From Pirellulaceae bacterium (lineage in GTDB: Bacteria > Planctomycetota > Planctomycetia > Pirellulales > Pirellulaceae): DNA of 64,000 nucleotides. Below are positions 42,511 through 54,100 of the stretch, one piece after another. The first letter of the stretch is position 1, and each line of letters begins with the position of its first letter. The notes beneath the pieces were generated by a model. That model was not told the DNA's origin. It did no database searches and saw only the letters and a list, made by a program, of their open reading frames with translations. The DNA is taken from assembly GCA_020852965.1 (NCBI GenBank), contig JADYZV010000123.1:1-64000 (forward strand), read 5' to 3'. The translations under genes were made by a program, and so were the position numbers.

Positions 42511-42795
42511 TGAATAGGGGTAAAGGGGGCAGGAGCGGAGTTTGAGCGTAGCAGGTGGCTGGCGCATGAGCCATCGCCTGCGCAGTCCGCGAATGTGGGT
42601 TGGCGTCTCGTGTGTTGCATCAGTGACGCGCGTGTTGACTCGCGCAGTTAGTGCACCTGCGGCCTACTGCGGCTCGGCGTTAAACGAATTTAACGTCCAC
42701 TACATGATACGGATTTGTAACCTCGTCCAATTCATCAAATGGACTCGCGGGCCTCGTCCACTACGCCAACCCTAGAAACAAGAATGGTTGACGTT

Positions 42796-43827
42796 TCAGA
42801 TTTCCAGGCACTGTTGAACGGCTTCGAATACGCGATCGACAGTGATGTCGCGCATGCCGCGCGGGGACTGTTCGGATACCACGAATTCGGGATGGTTGTA
42901 GGTCGAAGTCCACTGCGGTGTCGTCGCCCCGAATAAACTGACGACCGGTCGATCGAAGGCGACTGCCAAATGCCTGGGACCGCTATCTGTCGAGACCACC
43001 GCCACGCAGCGCTTCAACACGGCTTTGCTCAGACCAATCGGAAGCTGTTCAACGACCCCCATGCTGGCCACACGTCGATCAGCCACGTTTTCTGCGATGC
43101 AATTGATTGCCTCGCGATCGGCTGGGCCGCAATGCAGTAGGACCTGAGTTCCCAGTTCGGTAGCCAAGCGAGTCGCCAACGCCTCGACATGTTTGGCAGG
43201 CCACAGTCGCTTGGCCGAATTCGCCGCGCCGCTATTAATGGCAATGGTCGGCGTCGCGGCAGAAAATCCGACTTGACTCCACAGCCCGTCGGCTAACTTC
43301 TCATCGGTCTCGGTTACGCCGAGCTGCATAGCGCGATTGTGCGAGTCGCAGCCGAGCCAATTGGCCAACTGCAGGTAGTAATCGACGGGTGAAATGGGGC
43401 GCATCCGCCTGCCGTCGCGCGGCACTTCGACCGCATCGCTCAGCAGCAGACCGCGACCGTCGCGACGATAGCCGACGACTCGCCGCACACCGGCCAAGCG
43501 AAGCACCACCGCCGACCAAAGTGAATTGGTCAATAGAATCGCTACGTTGGCACCACTGCGTCGAATCTGTCGCGCCAACCCCCAGCGCGATCCCGCTGTG
43601 GGGCTAGCTTTTTTGTTGAACAACAGCGCTTCGTCGATCCAGGGGCGTTCACCTCCCCAGGCTTGTTCCAACACATCGCGAATCACGGGTCGCATGACGC
43701 CGACAATCTTATTGTCGGGAAAGGCGTTTCGCAATGCGCGCAGTGTGGGAGTTGCCATACAGGCATCGCCGACCCAGTTCGGCATGACAACGCACAGAAT
43801 GGTTGGATCCGATGTCGAGCGTCGCAT
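42796..43827 (-). CDS. waaF: Glycosyltransferase family 9, lipopolysaccharide heptosyltransferase II-like
   Basis: VVMPNWVGDACMATPTLRALRNAFP, GAANSAKRLWPAKHVEALA, VSTDSGPRHLAVAFDRPVVSLFGATTPQWT. Confidence 0.85.
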   Translation of the reverse strand: MRRSTSDPTILCVVMPNWVGDACMATPTLRALRNAFPDNKIVGVMRPVIRDVLEQAWGGERPWIDEALLFNKKASPTAGSRWGLARQIRRSGANVAILLTNSLWSAVVLRLAGVRRVVGYRRDGRGLLLSDAVEVPRDGRRMRPISPVDYYLQLANWLGCDSHNRAMQLGVTETDEKLADGLWSQVGFSAATPTIAINSGAANSAKRLWPAKHVEALATRLATELGTQVLLHCGPADREAINCIAENVADRRVASMGVVEQLPIGLSKAVLKRCVAVVSTDSGPRHLAVAFDRPVVSLFGATTPQWTSTYNHPEFVVSEQSPRGMRDITVDRVFEAVQQCLEI

Positions 43828-44049
43828 CGTATGTAGTTCTCCCAGACAGCCTAAATAAGGAAACGCATGGACTTAAGTGGATGCATTGTCTACTTGTACA
43901 AAACCTCCCCGTTTCACCGCAAGCTCGTCCCACCGCGAACTCCCTCCGCCATATTCGTTAATTCCTTACGTATTTTGACATTTCTCGTTGAACACCACCA
44001 TATTCGCCGGAGCTAATCTACACGAAACCCACCTTTGCTTGCATTTTCC

Positions 44050-44139
44050 TACTCGTGCTCCTACTCGTGCTCCTACTCGTGCTCGTGCTCGTGCTCCTAC
44101 TCGTGCTCGTGCTCGTGCTCCTACTCGTGCTCGTGCTCA
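44050..44139. repeat. Fifteen tandem hexanucleotide units (TACTCG/TGCTCG/TGCTCC)
   Basis: Read directly from sequence; translates as APTRAPTRARARAPTRARA in one frame. Confidence 0.97.
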
Positions 44140-44302
44140 GCCCGGCGGTGCTCGTAATCGAATGCTGCAGCGTGCCTTACGGTGGGCTGTTAGAAGCTTG
44201 GGATTGACTGACGATTTGAGGCCATTTCTCGCATACGTTTTAGTTCCGCTCAGCCGGCTGCACCCTTTCTTAAACTCAAACTTAAACTCAGTCGTACAGG
44301 CT

Positions 44303-44372
44303 ATTAGTTTAGTTTAGTTTAGTTTAGGTTTGAGTTTGAGTTTGAGTTTGAGTTTGAGTTTGCTCACTGCTG
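44303..44372. repeat. (TTTAG)n pentamer followed by (GTTTGA)n hexamer array
   Basis: TTAGTTTAGTTTAGTTTAGTTTAGGTTTGAGTTTGAGTTTGAGTTTGAGTTTGAGTTTG. Confidence 0.95.
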
Positions 44373-44628
44373 CCCCCGTTCGAGCACGAGCACGAGCACG
44401 AAGAATTGAGAAGCTTGGTGGCGTTCAGCGAGGAGTATCCATATTTTTTATTCGCTTTTATTTCTTCTCCAAATTCACTCTGCGCAGACTTTTTCGATTT
44501 TTCGTGTTGCCGGCAACCTTACGATTCGATAATCTCTGAGGAGATTGTGCGGTCCCCCACCTCCTCCTATTTGTCTGCAATAGCCCACCTGGGTTTGGAA
44601 CCTCGCAACCTGCCAGAAGCCACCTCTT

Positions 44629-46002
44629 ATGTTTCAACGCATATTTATCGACGCTACCTATACACTCGCCTCCGGCAAGAACTCCGGCATAGAGCGTGTG
44701 GTGCGCAGCCTATTGCGTGAGAGCGAGCAATTGGCCGGCACGGGAGTGATCCCTCAACCGCAATCGATCGTCTCGATCGATGGCAAGTTTTACGCGCCCA
44801 ACGCTCAACAATTGGCGCTGTTTAGCAAACCTGCAGCCATGCATGCCAACGTACTCGCGAGCATGCCTTGGATATATCGCGCTGCGGCCCGCGTGGTCTG
44901 CGCCGCGATTCCATCGCGCAAGCTGCGCAAGTGGGCCTTGCCACAAGCGGGGCATTTGGGGCTGTTTAAGCTGCCGCACAACTGGTACGAAGAGCGGGTC
45001 CGAAGACAGATCGTGCGGCAATGCACGCCACTCGATTTCCGCAGTGGAGACCTGGTGCTACTTCCCGATGCCTATTGGGTCAATCGATTGCGTAGCAGTG
45101 TTTGGACGGCGGCGGGTCAAGTTCGCGCGCAGGGCGGTATGATCGCCACGTTGCTATACGATTTGATTCCACTGACTCACCCCGAGTTCGTTGGCCCCCG
45201 GCGCCATGCTGCCTTTCTCGACTACTTGAAGAAGACCGTCGAACACTCCGATCTTTTGCTAGCTATTTCCGATACGGTTCGCGATCAAGTGGCCAGTTTC
45301 TTGCCGACGATCACCGAGTCTGACACACCGGCTTGTCGCGACGTTCGCTCGATTCAATTGGGTGCAGAGCTGGAGAGTGTCCAGGGACCTGTGCGCGAGG
45401 AAGTGCGGGCTTTGTTCGCCCAGGAGCAGGTGCCGTATTTGATGGTGGCTACCTTCGACCCCCGCAAGAATCACCGTTACCTGCTTGACGCCTTCGAGCT
45501 GCTGTGGGAATCACAACCCGATTTAAAGCTCTGTTTAGTGGGGCGCATCGGTTCGCGATGCGATGAAATTGTACAACGGATCACACAACATCCGCGGCTG
45601 GGGAAAAATTTGTTCCTGTTCAGCGACTTGTCCGATGCCGAACTGCACCACTGCTACAACGGGGCTCGCGGCGTCATCTTCCCGTCGATCGTCGAAGGCT
45701 TTGGATTGCCCATTGTCGAATCACTTTGGTTTGGCAAGCGGACCTTTGTCAGCGACACTCCCATTCACCGCGAGGTAGGGAGGGACGATTGTTGCTATTT
45801 TAGTTTAGAGCATCCCACATCGTTGGTTTCCGAGCTGCTGGCATGGGAGGAGCAATATGCCGCCGGTTCGACTCCGCCGCGACGCGAGCGACCTTTGACG
45901 ACGTGGAGTCAATGCACCTGCCAAGTATTCGAGCATTGCGAGCAAGCTGCTGCCGAGCGCGCTATACAGCAGCCCACGCCAGCTCTACGTCGCGCCGCTT
46001 AG
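44629..46002 (+). CDS. Glycosyltransferase family 4/GT1-like protein
   Basis: FIDATYTLASGKNSGIERVV, VATFDPRKNHRYLLDAFELLW, LFSDLSDAELHHCYNGARGVIFPSIVEGFGLPIVESLWFGKR. Confidence 0.88.
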   Translation: MFQRIFIDATYTLASGKNSGIERVVRSLLRESEQLAGTGVIPQPQSIVSIDGKFYAPNAQQLALFSKPAAMHANVLASMPWIYRAAARVVCAAIPSRKLRKWALPQAGHLGLFKLPHNWYEERVRRQIVRQCTPLDFRSGDLVLLPDAYWVNRLRSSVWTAAGQVRAQGGMIATLLYDLIPLTHPEFVGPRRHAAFLDYLKKTVEHSDLLLAISDTVRDQVASFLPTITESDTPACRDVRSIQLGAELESVQGPVREEVRALFAQEQVPYLMVATFDPRKNHRYLLDAFELLWESQPDLKLCLVGRIGSRCDEIVQRITQHPRLGKNLFLFSDLSDAELHHCYNGARGVIFPSIVEGFGLPIVESLWFGKRTFVSDTPIHREVGRDDCCYFSLEHPTSLVSELLAWEEQYAAGSTPPRRERPLTTWSQCTCQVFEHCEQAAAERAIQQPTPALRRAA

Positions 46003-46075
46003 CAACAACGCACCATGGACCGTAGCGAGCTCTCTCTCCTGCATCGGTCTCAGTTTTGTGGCTTGTTACTACCTA

Positions 46076-46209
46076 GACCCCCGCGAGCTCGACTCGCAGG
46101 TGAATTAGTTTTGTGGCTAGAAACGGCGCCAATTGCCCCGTCGGCCTTCATGGCCAACCGCGTCTAGCATCAAAACTTTAGCTCGTGCTAGGCAAGCCAG
46201 CATGGGGCC
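46076..46209. repeat. Three-hairpin composite element, copy 1
   Basis: Hairpins at 46080-46100 (+), 46140-46158, and 46186-46202 (minus-strand orientation); outer tips GACCCC/GGGGCC. Confidence 0.7.
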
Positions 46210-46375
46210 GAGAAGCCGGCTTGTCTTTTTCGCTATTTCTCGCCATCTTGGTATCTGCTCGATGTTTGTCCGCCGTTTGTTGTGGCGGAAGCCTCGCTTG
46301 GCCCAAACATTTTGCCCAAACTCACCTGCAGCACCCTTTGTAGAGGCGTCTGCATAACCTGCCGGAGGCCGCTTC

Positions 46376-48568
46376 ATGCTCCAAGTTCAATTGCCTGATG
46401 GATCGATTGTCGAACATCCAGATTCTGCCACCGCCCTAGATGTTGCCGAAAAAATCGGCTCGCGACTAGCCAAAGCGGTGGTGGCAGCCAAAATCGGCGA
46501 TCGTGTCGTCGACGCAACTCGACCATTGGCTGGGCTGGCGGATCAATCCCCCATTCCGCTGACGCTGTTGACCGAGCGCGATCCCGAGGCGCTCGATGTA
46601 CTGCGTCACTCCAGCGCGCACATCATGGCACGGGCTGTGATGCGGATTTTTCCCGGAGTTTCCCTTGCCTTCGGACCGACCATCGACAATGGTTTTTACT
46701 ACGATTTTGAACTTGACCACAAACTGTCCGACGACGACTTCGCGGCCATCGAGGCGGAGATGTCCAAAATCATCGCTCTGGCGGAACCGTTCGAGCAATT
46801 TTCGTTGGGTCGCGATGAAGCGCTCACGCTCTGCGGCGACTTGAATCAGTCGTTCAAGGTCGAGCACATCTCGACGGGTCTGGCCGACCACGAACAGCTC
46901 GGCTTCTATCGACAGGGAGAGTTCGTCGACTTGTGCCGTGGTCCGCACATTCCCGACGCCAGTAAAGTCAAGGCCTTCAAGCTACTCAGCGTGGCTGGTG
47001 CATATTGGAAGGGGGACGCGCAGGGCAAGCAGCTACAGCGACTGTACGGCACCGCTTGGTTTAGTCCCAAGGACCAGCAGGCCTATTTGGACCAGTTGGC
47101 TGAGGCTCGCCGCCGCGACCACCGCGTGTTGGGCAAGAAAATGGGCCTGTTTCAAATCAGTCCCGAAGTCGGCCAAGGGCTCTGCCTATGGTTGCCCAAG
47201 GGTGCCCGTGTACGCGTGCTGTTAGAAGATTTCCTGCGACAAGAGCTGCTGCGCCGTGGCTATGAACCGGTCTACAGCCCGCACATTGGCCGCGTCGAGA
47301 TGTACGAAACCAGCGGGCATTTTCCCTACTATCGCGACAGCCAGTTTCCTCCGCTGTTTGTCGATCAAGCCGGCGGGCTGGTCGATGCTTGGATTAGCCG
47401 CTTGCAATCGCCCGAGGGTCTAACGCTTGAGCAGGAAGGGCAGCTAAACGACGCCGCCGAAGTACTCGGAGCCGAACTTCCCGACTATCGCCCCGAGGCG
47501 AGCGTCGAAGATCGCGTGGCGGTGCTGCAAGCCTGGCAACGTCAGCATGAACGCTACTTGATCAAGCCGATGAACTGCCCGCACCATGCGCAGATTTTCA
47601 AAGCACAACCTCGTTCCTACAAGCAATTGCCTTTGAGACTGATGGAGTTTGGTACCGTATATCGTTACGAGCAAACAGGCGAGCTTAACGGTATGTTGCG
47701 CGTGCGAGGTTTGACCCAAGACGATGCTCACATCTTCTGCACGCAAGACCAGGTCGAAGAAGAGTTCCGCAACACGATCGAGCTCACTCGGTTCGTGCTC
47801 GAGAGCGTTGGCCTGACCGACTACCGCGTGCAGTTGTCATTGCGAGATCCGAAGAGCGATAAGTACGTGGGTAGCGAGGAGAACTGGGTCAAAGCCGAAG
47901 CGGCTCTGCGTCGAGTGCTAGAGGAGAGTGGGCTGAACTTCCAAGCTGCGGCTGGGGAAGCGGCTTTCTATGGCCCTAAGGCCGACTTCATGGTCCGCGA
48001 TTGTATCGGTCGCCAATGGCAGCTCGGCACCGTGCAGCTCGACTACAATATGCCCGAACGTTTTCAGCTCGAATATGTCGGGTCGGACAATGGCATGCAC
48101 CGTCCCGTCATGATCCACCGCGCTCCGTTTGGCTCGATGGAGCGTTTTGTCGGGATGCTCATCGAGCACTTCGCCGGAGCTTTCCCGTTGTGGCTCGCGC
48201 CCGAGCAAGTTCGCTTGTTGCCGCTGAGCGAAAAGACCAATGACTACGCGCTGGAGCTCCAGAGCAAGATGACCGCTGCCGGCCTGCGCGTGACCACCGA
48301 CATGCGTGGCGCGAAGGTACAAGCCAAAATACGCGATGCGCAATTGGAGCTGATTCCCTATATGGCGGTCGTGGGCCCGAAGGAAGCCGAAGCCGGTGCG
48401 CTCGCCCTGCGCGATCGCATCGACGGTGACTTGGGGGCTATGCCCGTCGACCAGGCGGTGGACAAACTGCTCGCTGAAGTCCGCGATCGCACCATTCGCC
48501 AAGTCGTCAAGCGCGAGGCCGAACCCGATCTTCCTGAACTCAGCCCCACCGGTCAGCACGAATACTAA
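46376..48568 (+). CDS. thrS: Threonyl-tRNA synthetase
   Basis: TGS domain, [81 protein letters not shown]. Confidence 0.97.
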   Translation: MLQVQLPDGSIVEHPDSATALDVAEKIGSRLAKAVVAAKIGDRVVDATRPLAGLADQSPIPLTLLTERDPEALDVLRHSSAHIMARAVMRIFPGVSLAFGPTIDNGFYYDFELDHKLSDDDFAAIEAEMSKIIALAEPFEQFSLGRDEALTLCGDLNQSFKVEHISTGLADHEQLGFYRQGEFVDLCRGPHIPDASKVKAFKLLSVAGAYWKGDAQGKQLQRLYGTAWFSPKDQQAYLDQLAEARRRDHRVLGKKMGLFQISPEVGQGLCLWLPKGARVRVLLEDFLRQELLRRGYEPVYSPHIGRVEMYETSGHFPYYRDSQFPPLFVDQAGGLVDAWISRLQSPEGLTLEQEGQLNDAAEVLGAELPDYRPEASVEDRVAVLQAWQRQHERYLIKPMNCPHHAQIFKAQPRSYKQLPLRLMEFGTVYRYEQTGELNGMLRVRGLTQDDAHIFCTQDQVEEEFRNTIELTRFVLESVGLTDYRVQLSLRDPKSDKYVGSEENWVKAEAALRRVLEESGLNFQAAAGEAAFYGPKADFMVRDCIGRQWQLGTVQLDYNMPERFQLEYVGSDNGMHRPVMIHRAPFGSMERFVGMLIEHFAGAFPLWLAPEQVRLLPLSEKTNDYALELQSKMTAAGLRVTTDMRGAKVQAKIRDAQLELIPYMAVVGPKEAEAGALALRDRIDGDLGAMPVDQAVDKLLAEVRDRTIRQVVKREAEPDLPELSPTGQHEY

Positions 48569-49506
48569 TGTTTGGTGTCCTCGCAATCGATAAACCGGCG
48601 ATGCGTACCAGTCGAGATGTGTGCAACCGGATCGAGCGCATTGTGCGCCCCGACAAAGTTGGTCACACCGGCACACTCGACCCGATGGCTACTGGTGTCC
48701 TGCTTCTAGCCATCGGTAGCGCGTCGCGATTAGTCGAATTTTCGCTCGGCCACAGCAAAGAATACGAGGCTGAATTTCTTGTGGGCCATCGTAGCGAGAC
48801 TCTCGATACCGAAGGCGAAGTCATCGCACTGCCCGATGCCCACCCGCCAACGCGTGAGCAGTTGCAAGCTCAGGCCGAGCGGTGGATTGGATGCGTTCAA
48901 CAAATCCCTCCCAAGTTCTCTGCAATAAATATAGCAGGCCGCAGAGCCTACAAACTGGCGCGCAAGGGACGCGATTTCGAATTGCCGGCTCGCGAGATCA
49001 ATGTCAATGCGATCGAGATTAAAGCCTACGACTATCCGCGACTAAGCCTACGAATCGACTGCGGCTCGGGAACCTACGTGCGCTCGCTGGGTAGCGACAT
49101 CCTGCGCGGTGTTGGAAGCGATGCGGTCATGAGCCGCTTGGTCCGCACGCGCGTCGGGCCATTTCTGCTCGAGGACTGTGCACCACTCGAACAATTCGCA
49201 ACGGTTGCCGATGTCGCCGAGCGACTACAGCCACCGCAACGCTTGATCGCTAACATGCCCAGTGTGCAGTTGACCCCAGAGCAGGTCATCAGCATTCGCC
49301 ATGGCATACCACTCGAACTGAGCCGTGTTGCAACCGATCGCTTGTTTGCCATCGACTCGCAAGACAAATTGATTGCAGTGCTCGAGCGCGTCGAGGTGAT
49401 ACCGCCGGCGAACACTGCGCGCTATCGGTCCTTGAGGGTCTTCCAAGAGAGTAGTGCGACTAGCCAGCCGAGCACTAGCAACAAACCACACAGGCCTGAG
49501 TCTTGA
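48568..49506 (+). CDS. truB: tRNA pseudouridine(55) synthase
   Basis: GVLAIDKPAMRTSRDVCNRI, VGHTGTLDPMATGVL; TAATG overlap with thrS. Confidence 0.94.
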   Translation: MFGVLAIDKPAMRTSRDVCNRIERIVRPDKVGHTGTLDPMATGVLLLAIGSASRLVEFSLGHSKEYEAEFLVGHRSETLDTEGEVIALPDAHPPTREQLQAQAERWIGCVQQIPPKFSAINIAGRRAYKLARKGRDFELPAREINVNAIEIKAYDYPRLSLRIDCGSGTYVRSLGSDILRGVGSDAVMSRLVRTRVGPFLLEDCAPLEQFATVADVAERLQPPQRLIANMPSVQLTPEQVISIRHGIPLELSRVATDRLFAIDSQDKLIAVLERVEVIPPANTARYRSLRVFQESSATSQPSTSNKPHRPES

Positions 49507-50951
49507 TGCCGCATGCCGAAATGCAACATCTCGAACATCCGCATCGAGAGAGTGGCTACGCCGGGAGGTAGCACTAGGATCGAACAGCTTAGCTCTCCAA
49601 CGCTCATCACAACTAAGATCAGCACAGCGACCAACCACTGCTGCCACGTGTGAGGCGCGATGATTCGGACTAGCTTCTGCATCCCGGTGAGCCCATCTAC
49701 GGCAGCCTGCTCCCATGCTCGCGGCGATATGCCCGCCACGATGGCTTGGCTCAACAGCCAGGCGAGTGGAAACAGGCGGAATTGCTGTGCTAAGATTGGC
49801 GCAGTTAGAGTGTTGTCGTAGAGGTGACCCAGCCAAGCTGGAGAGTTGCGATTCATAATTGATATGATCAGTATGCCAGCCAGCGGACCTGGGACAGCTA
49901 CCATGCTGAGTGCCAGCAAGTTGACTGCCGTTCGCAGGTGACCTCTTCCTGCCACCGCGCTCAGAGCCGTCGCCGCCGTTAGCGCTACTGCGGTCGCGCC
50001 GAGAGCCAACATGGACGACCAGTAAAAATGTTCGTAGTAGAGAGTCAACGATTCGTAAATCGTGGTAGAAAAGCGAGAAACGCTCCAGCCATATTGACTG
50101 TGACCCTGTACGTCGAGCGTCGGCTGCCAGCCAGCTTTGATGATCAAGTTGACGATCGGCAAGCCAACGATCAAAGCAACTACCACCCATAGTCCGATCG
50201 CCCACAGCCACCGCGCTGGGCCGAGCGTGATGACTCTGCCTGGGTGTTGAGCTATGCCTGCGATCACTTCACGCCAAGGCGGCGCATAACGACTGAGCCA
50301 AATGCCCACAGCCAAAATCGGCAGTAGGCATAACCACACGGAGGCCACATAAGTCCATGGGCTGAACGAGCCTTGCGTGGCGTCGAGATAGACTTGCTCG
50401 GCCACGGTGGGAACCTGATAAAGATTCGTAACGACCATCTCGGTCAATACGGGCACCGCGCACCACAGGCAACTTGCCGCCAACCACAATCGCAACCTAG
50501 GGAGCAGACCGTAACGCACAAAATGCCAGTTACCTCCTTCGATCAATGCGGCTTCTTCTTGCCCACGATGAGCTCGAGTGAGGCCGAGTGAAACAATCAG
50601 CACGACCCAGGGAATTGCAGCCAGGGAGTGTATTGCCGAAACGGCCAATAGCGAACCGAGGCCGGCTTCCATCCCCCCGCTCAAGCGATCTACGGACAGC
50701 CAATCCAGCGACGAACTGCGAAAGCGAAGCCAGCCCTGCAGTCCCAATCCGGCAGACCAGCTTCCCGCGATGACATACAGTGGGACGGCCAATTGACTAC
50801 TGATTGCAATCCAAGCCCAACGGCGGCCCGGAACATCACTCCGTCTGAGGCCGATGGCTAGTAGCGTTCCGAGCGGCACCGCCACCAACATACACAAACC
50901 ACAGACCATTACCGTATTGACGAGCGCAGTTAGCAGTTCGGAAGTATTCAC
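49422..50951 (-). CDS. ABC transporter permease (iron(III)/thiamine-type two-domain permease)
   Basis: 509 aa, many TM helices; two EAA-like loops (EEAALIEGGNWHFVRYGLLPRLRL; EQAAVDGLTGMQKLVRIIAPHTWQ). Confidence 0.8.
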   Translation of the reverse strand: MNTSELLTALVNTVMVCGLCMLVAVPLGTLLAIGLRRSDVPGRRWAWIAISSQLAVPLYVIAGSWSAGLGLQGWLRFRSSSLDWLSVDRLSGGMEAGLGSLLAVSAIHSLAAIPWVVLIVSLGLTRAHRGQEEAALIEGGNWHFVRYGLLPRLRLWLAASCLWCAVPVLTEMVVTNLYQVPTVAEQVYLDATQGSFSPWTYVASVWLCLLPILAVGIWLSRYAPPWREVIAGIAQHPGRVITLGPARWLWAIGLWVVVALIVGLPIVNLIIKAGWQPTLDVQGHSQYGWSVSRFSTTIYESLTLYYEHFYWSSMLALGATAVALTAATALSAVAGRGHLRTAVNLLALSMVAVPGPLAGILIISIMNRNSPAWLGHLYDNTLTAPILAQQFRLFPLAWLLSQAIVAGISPRAWEQAAVDGLTGMQKLVRIIAPHTWQQWLVAVLILVVMSVGELSCSILVLPPGVATLSMRMFEMLHFGMRHQDSGLCGLLLVLGWLVALLSWKTLKDR

Positions 50952-51024
50952 GTTGCTCGTCGTTATGTTAGATCACAGATCCCAAATACGCAGGCCGTGA
51001 AAGCCCTGGGATGGTGCTCGGGGG

Positions 51025-51080
51025 ACTCGTAACCTCGTCCACTACACTGCTCGCACCGCGGTGGATGAGGTTACGAGTCC
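51025..51080. repeat. GACTCGTAACCTCGTCCAC inverted repeat
   Basis: Left arm 51025-51043, right arm GTGGATGAGGTTACGAGTC 51062-51080, one mismatch; same family as 1475-1573. Confidence 0.85.
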
Positions 51081-51131
51081 TGCGCGTGCATCAGTTGCCA
51101 TCACCATTTATCGCACTAACAAAACTCTACC

Positions 51132-54100
51132 CTACGGGTTTGCAAGAAACTTCAGCAGCGAAGCGAGCTGGTGATCGTCGAGCAGTTCGCCAAAGTTGGC
51201 GGGCATCAACGACTGTTCCGACTCGCGGCGATCAACCACGCGAGCGGCGGGAAGTTGCTGGACCTTGCCATCCTGTCCCGTCACCATCAAGCTACCATCT
51301 TCGGCGTCGCGCACCAAACCCGTCAGTACCGTATCGTCATCGAGCAGCAGTGCCGTGACACGAAAGGCTTTATCGACGTTCGTATTCGGTGCCAGTATAT
51401 CTTCGCCCAGCCGCTGAGGGCCGCGCACAATGGCTCCGTCAAGCTGCGGACCAACCAGCGTCCCTTGTCCACGCAGTTGATGGCAGGGGGCGCAATGTTG
51501 CTGTTGCAGTTTTTGTCCCAGTTCGAGATCCGCCGTATCCCAGTTTAGCTTGCTGACCCGATCGGTAGAGGACATTTGTGTATCAGGCGACTTCTGAGCT
51601 TGCTCGATCTGATCCTGCAAATACTGTTTGGTGTCGGCACTAACGGCGGCTGGCCATAGGGGGCCATTCAAACGCATGCTCAGCGGTGATAGCACGCCAT
51701 TGTCCAACAGTTTTCGCAGCAATCTACACCCCTCAGCCGTGCGCAGTAGCTCGCCAGCCATCTCTCGCTGTTGACTCAAAGTCGCGGAAGCCGCCAACGG
51801 CCTGCTCCATTCGAGTAGATCGAGGGGTGGATTCTTGGAGAGTAGTTGGGAGGTAACCAAGTCGACGCGTCCAAGTTTCAGCGCCTGCGCAGCCAAGGTG
51901 GCTTCCGTCGCGCGCCCACTACCCGTCAGCGCAGCGATCATCAACTCGGCGCGTTGTTGCGGGCTGAGTGGTAGTGCTTCCATGCTGGTGATATCCACTG
52001 GTTGCAAACCACGCTTGACCAGCGCCATGTAGGCATCGAGTTTCGACGCAGTATTGCTGGGATTAAGGGCGTCGAGCGAGAATTGGCCGGCCGCCAGCCA
52101 AGCATAACTTGCTCCATTGTCGCCATCTTTGAGTACCAACCTTACCATCTGCCCGGCCACATCGGTAAGTGACCACTGGACGAGCTGGGCTGTATCGTTG
52201 CGAGGCGGAAAGGCTTGGCGAAGCTGTTCACCCGTGGCCACGCTCTGCAATGCGATGTAGTTTTTATGCTGATCGGCTTTGCCTGGGAGCCCGTTGTGCC
52301 CCGCCAACAAAAACTGCAATTGATCGGGACAAACAAATGGCTCGCTACTCAACTCCCCCCTGTACTTTTCGCCACGCGTAAAACTCGAACGCAACTGTAC
52401 GGCTTCACCACCCGACGACTCACGCGACTCGGTAGCCCAATCGTTGCCCCGAGCGGCGCTCCAAGTCAAAATGGGAGTCGTTGAGCCTAGCTGAATGGCC
52501 AATTCACTTTGTAACTCTACACCGAATGAACGAAGGGGTGGGGAGAGTTCTGTGTGGCCAGCGAGATACACATCGCACACACGCTCGAATTGCTGGGCTT
52601 GTTCGAGGATGCTATCGGGCTTGACTTGTTTTAGTACGACCAGCAATCGTTCGAGCAATTCTGCATCGGCGTGTTTGGCAGCAGCAGCCAGCGCGGAATT
52701 GATAAACTTGCCATCGCTGCGTGGATGGACCGCAACATAGTCGAGCAAGCGCGCCGCCGCCAGCGAGGAGGGGACCGCCAGCAGCGTCTCAGCAATAATT
52801 CGGTCGACGGCGAGTCGATCGGCGGCAGGCGTGTCGGCAGGCGTTGGTTGATTGGCCCAGTCGGACCAATCTTTGGTGGCTACGATTAGTTGCATTTCGT
52901 CGCGCAAGATATCACGGATGGCAATGCGTGCCGCGTGACTCAATGCCGGATCAGTCGGAGGGGCACTCGTCAACCCAACCAATGTAGCCAGTTGCTGTAT
53001 ATCGCCAGCGCTAGCTACCGAGCCCAATAATTGAACGGCGACTAGGTTGGCTTGAGGTTCCGTAAACGGAAGTTTTTCACGTACTTGCTTTGCCGCATCG
53101 CGACGCTGTTCGAGTGGCAACTCAACTGCGAGAGCCAGTTGTCGTACCAATAGATGTGGCGGCGTGCTCGTTTCGTTGAGCAGTTCGGGGGAAAAGCGGA
53201 GTTGTCGGCGTTGCAATAGCACTTCCATGCAACTGATGCGCAGCCTTTCACTTTGCTTGGTATCGCTCAATAGGGACTCGGCCGCAGCCGAACTAAGTCG
53301 CGTGTTGTCCGCTACCGCTAGCTCGACTGCCAAACAGCGACGCGTCTCGTTCGTGCTGGCTAGCTCGTTGGTGATATTCTCTTGATCGATGGCCAAGCTC
53401 GCTGGCGGTTGGGTAACACCCGGACCGTCGTAGCTGATTTTCCAAATGCGACCGCTGCTTCGATCGCGCCCTGGGTGTTCGAGCGGTACTTCGTAGTGCC
53501 CGATGATACGATTGTAAAAGTCGGACACGTACATCGCTCCATCGCAGCCGAGCTGAATGTCATTGGGGCGAAACCAAGGGTCATCGCTTGTCAGAAAATC
53601 GGACTGCTCTTTCGCCTCGGCGGTGGCTCCCTGCCACTCGAGCGCATTGCAGTTGATACGGCTGGTCATCACATTGCCGCTGTAGAGCAGCTGACGATAC
53701 GCGGGCGGGAACTGTTCGGCTTGATAGTACAGCAGACCACAAATGGCCGTGCTACCATGCGTGTGCCGCATCATCGGCGGTGCGAAGCCAAGGCCATCAT
53801 GGGGACGTCCAAAGCTAGGATACGAGGCCCCATGAATTAGGCGAGTCAGCGGCTTGCTGTGACAGTCAGCCGAATACCAATTGCCCCACTCATCGCGAGT
53901 AATCCCAAACGGATTGACTTGTCCGCTGGTGAATTGTTCAATTCGAGAACCATCTTCGCGAAAGCGAAAAGTGTTTCCCGAGATGAGCTGTACCCGCGAT
54001 CCGTCTGTAGCAGTCACCAGCGATTGATTGTTGAATCCATGACAAGCATAGATCCAACCGTCTTGGCCGTTGGTCAGTGAATTGACCATGCCGTGCGTAT

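Noticed and set aside
43988-44317. 109-aa ORF with APTRAPTRARARA repeats
   Set aside because: It is a translation of the tandem hexamer array; no independent coding support.
47918-48676. 252-aa minus-strand ORF opposite thrS
   Set aside because: Antisense shadow of a well-supported CDS.
49225-50211. 328-aa minus-strand ORF overlapping truB and the permease
   Set aside because: Alternate frame of the permease and antisense of truB; no family resemblance.
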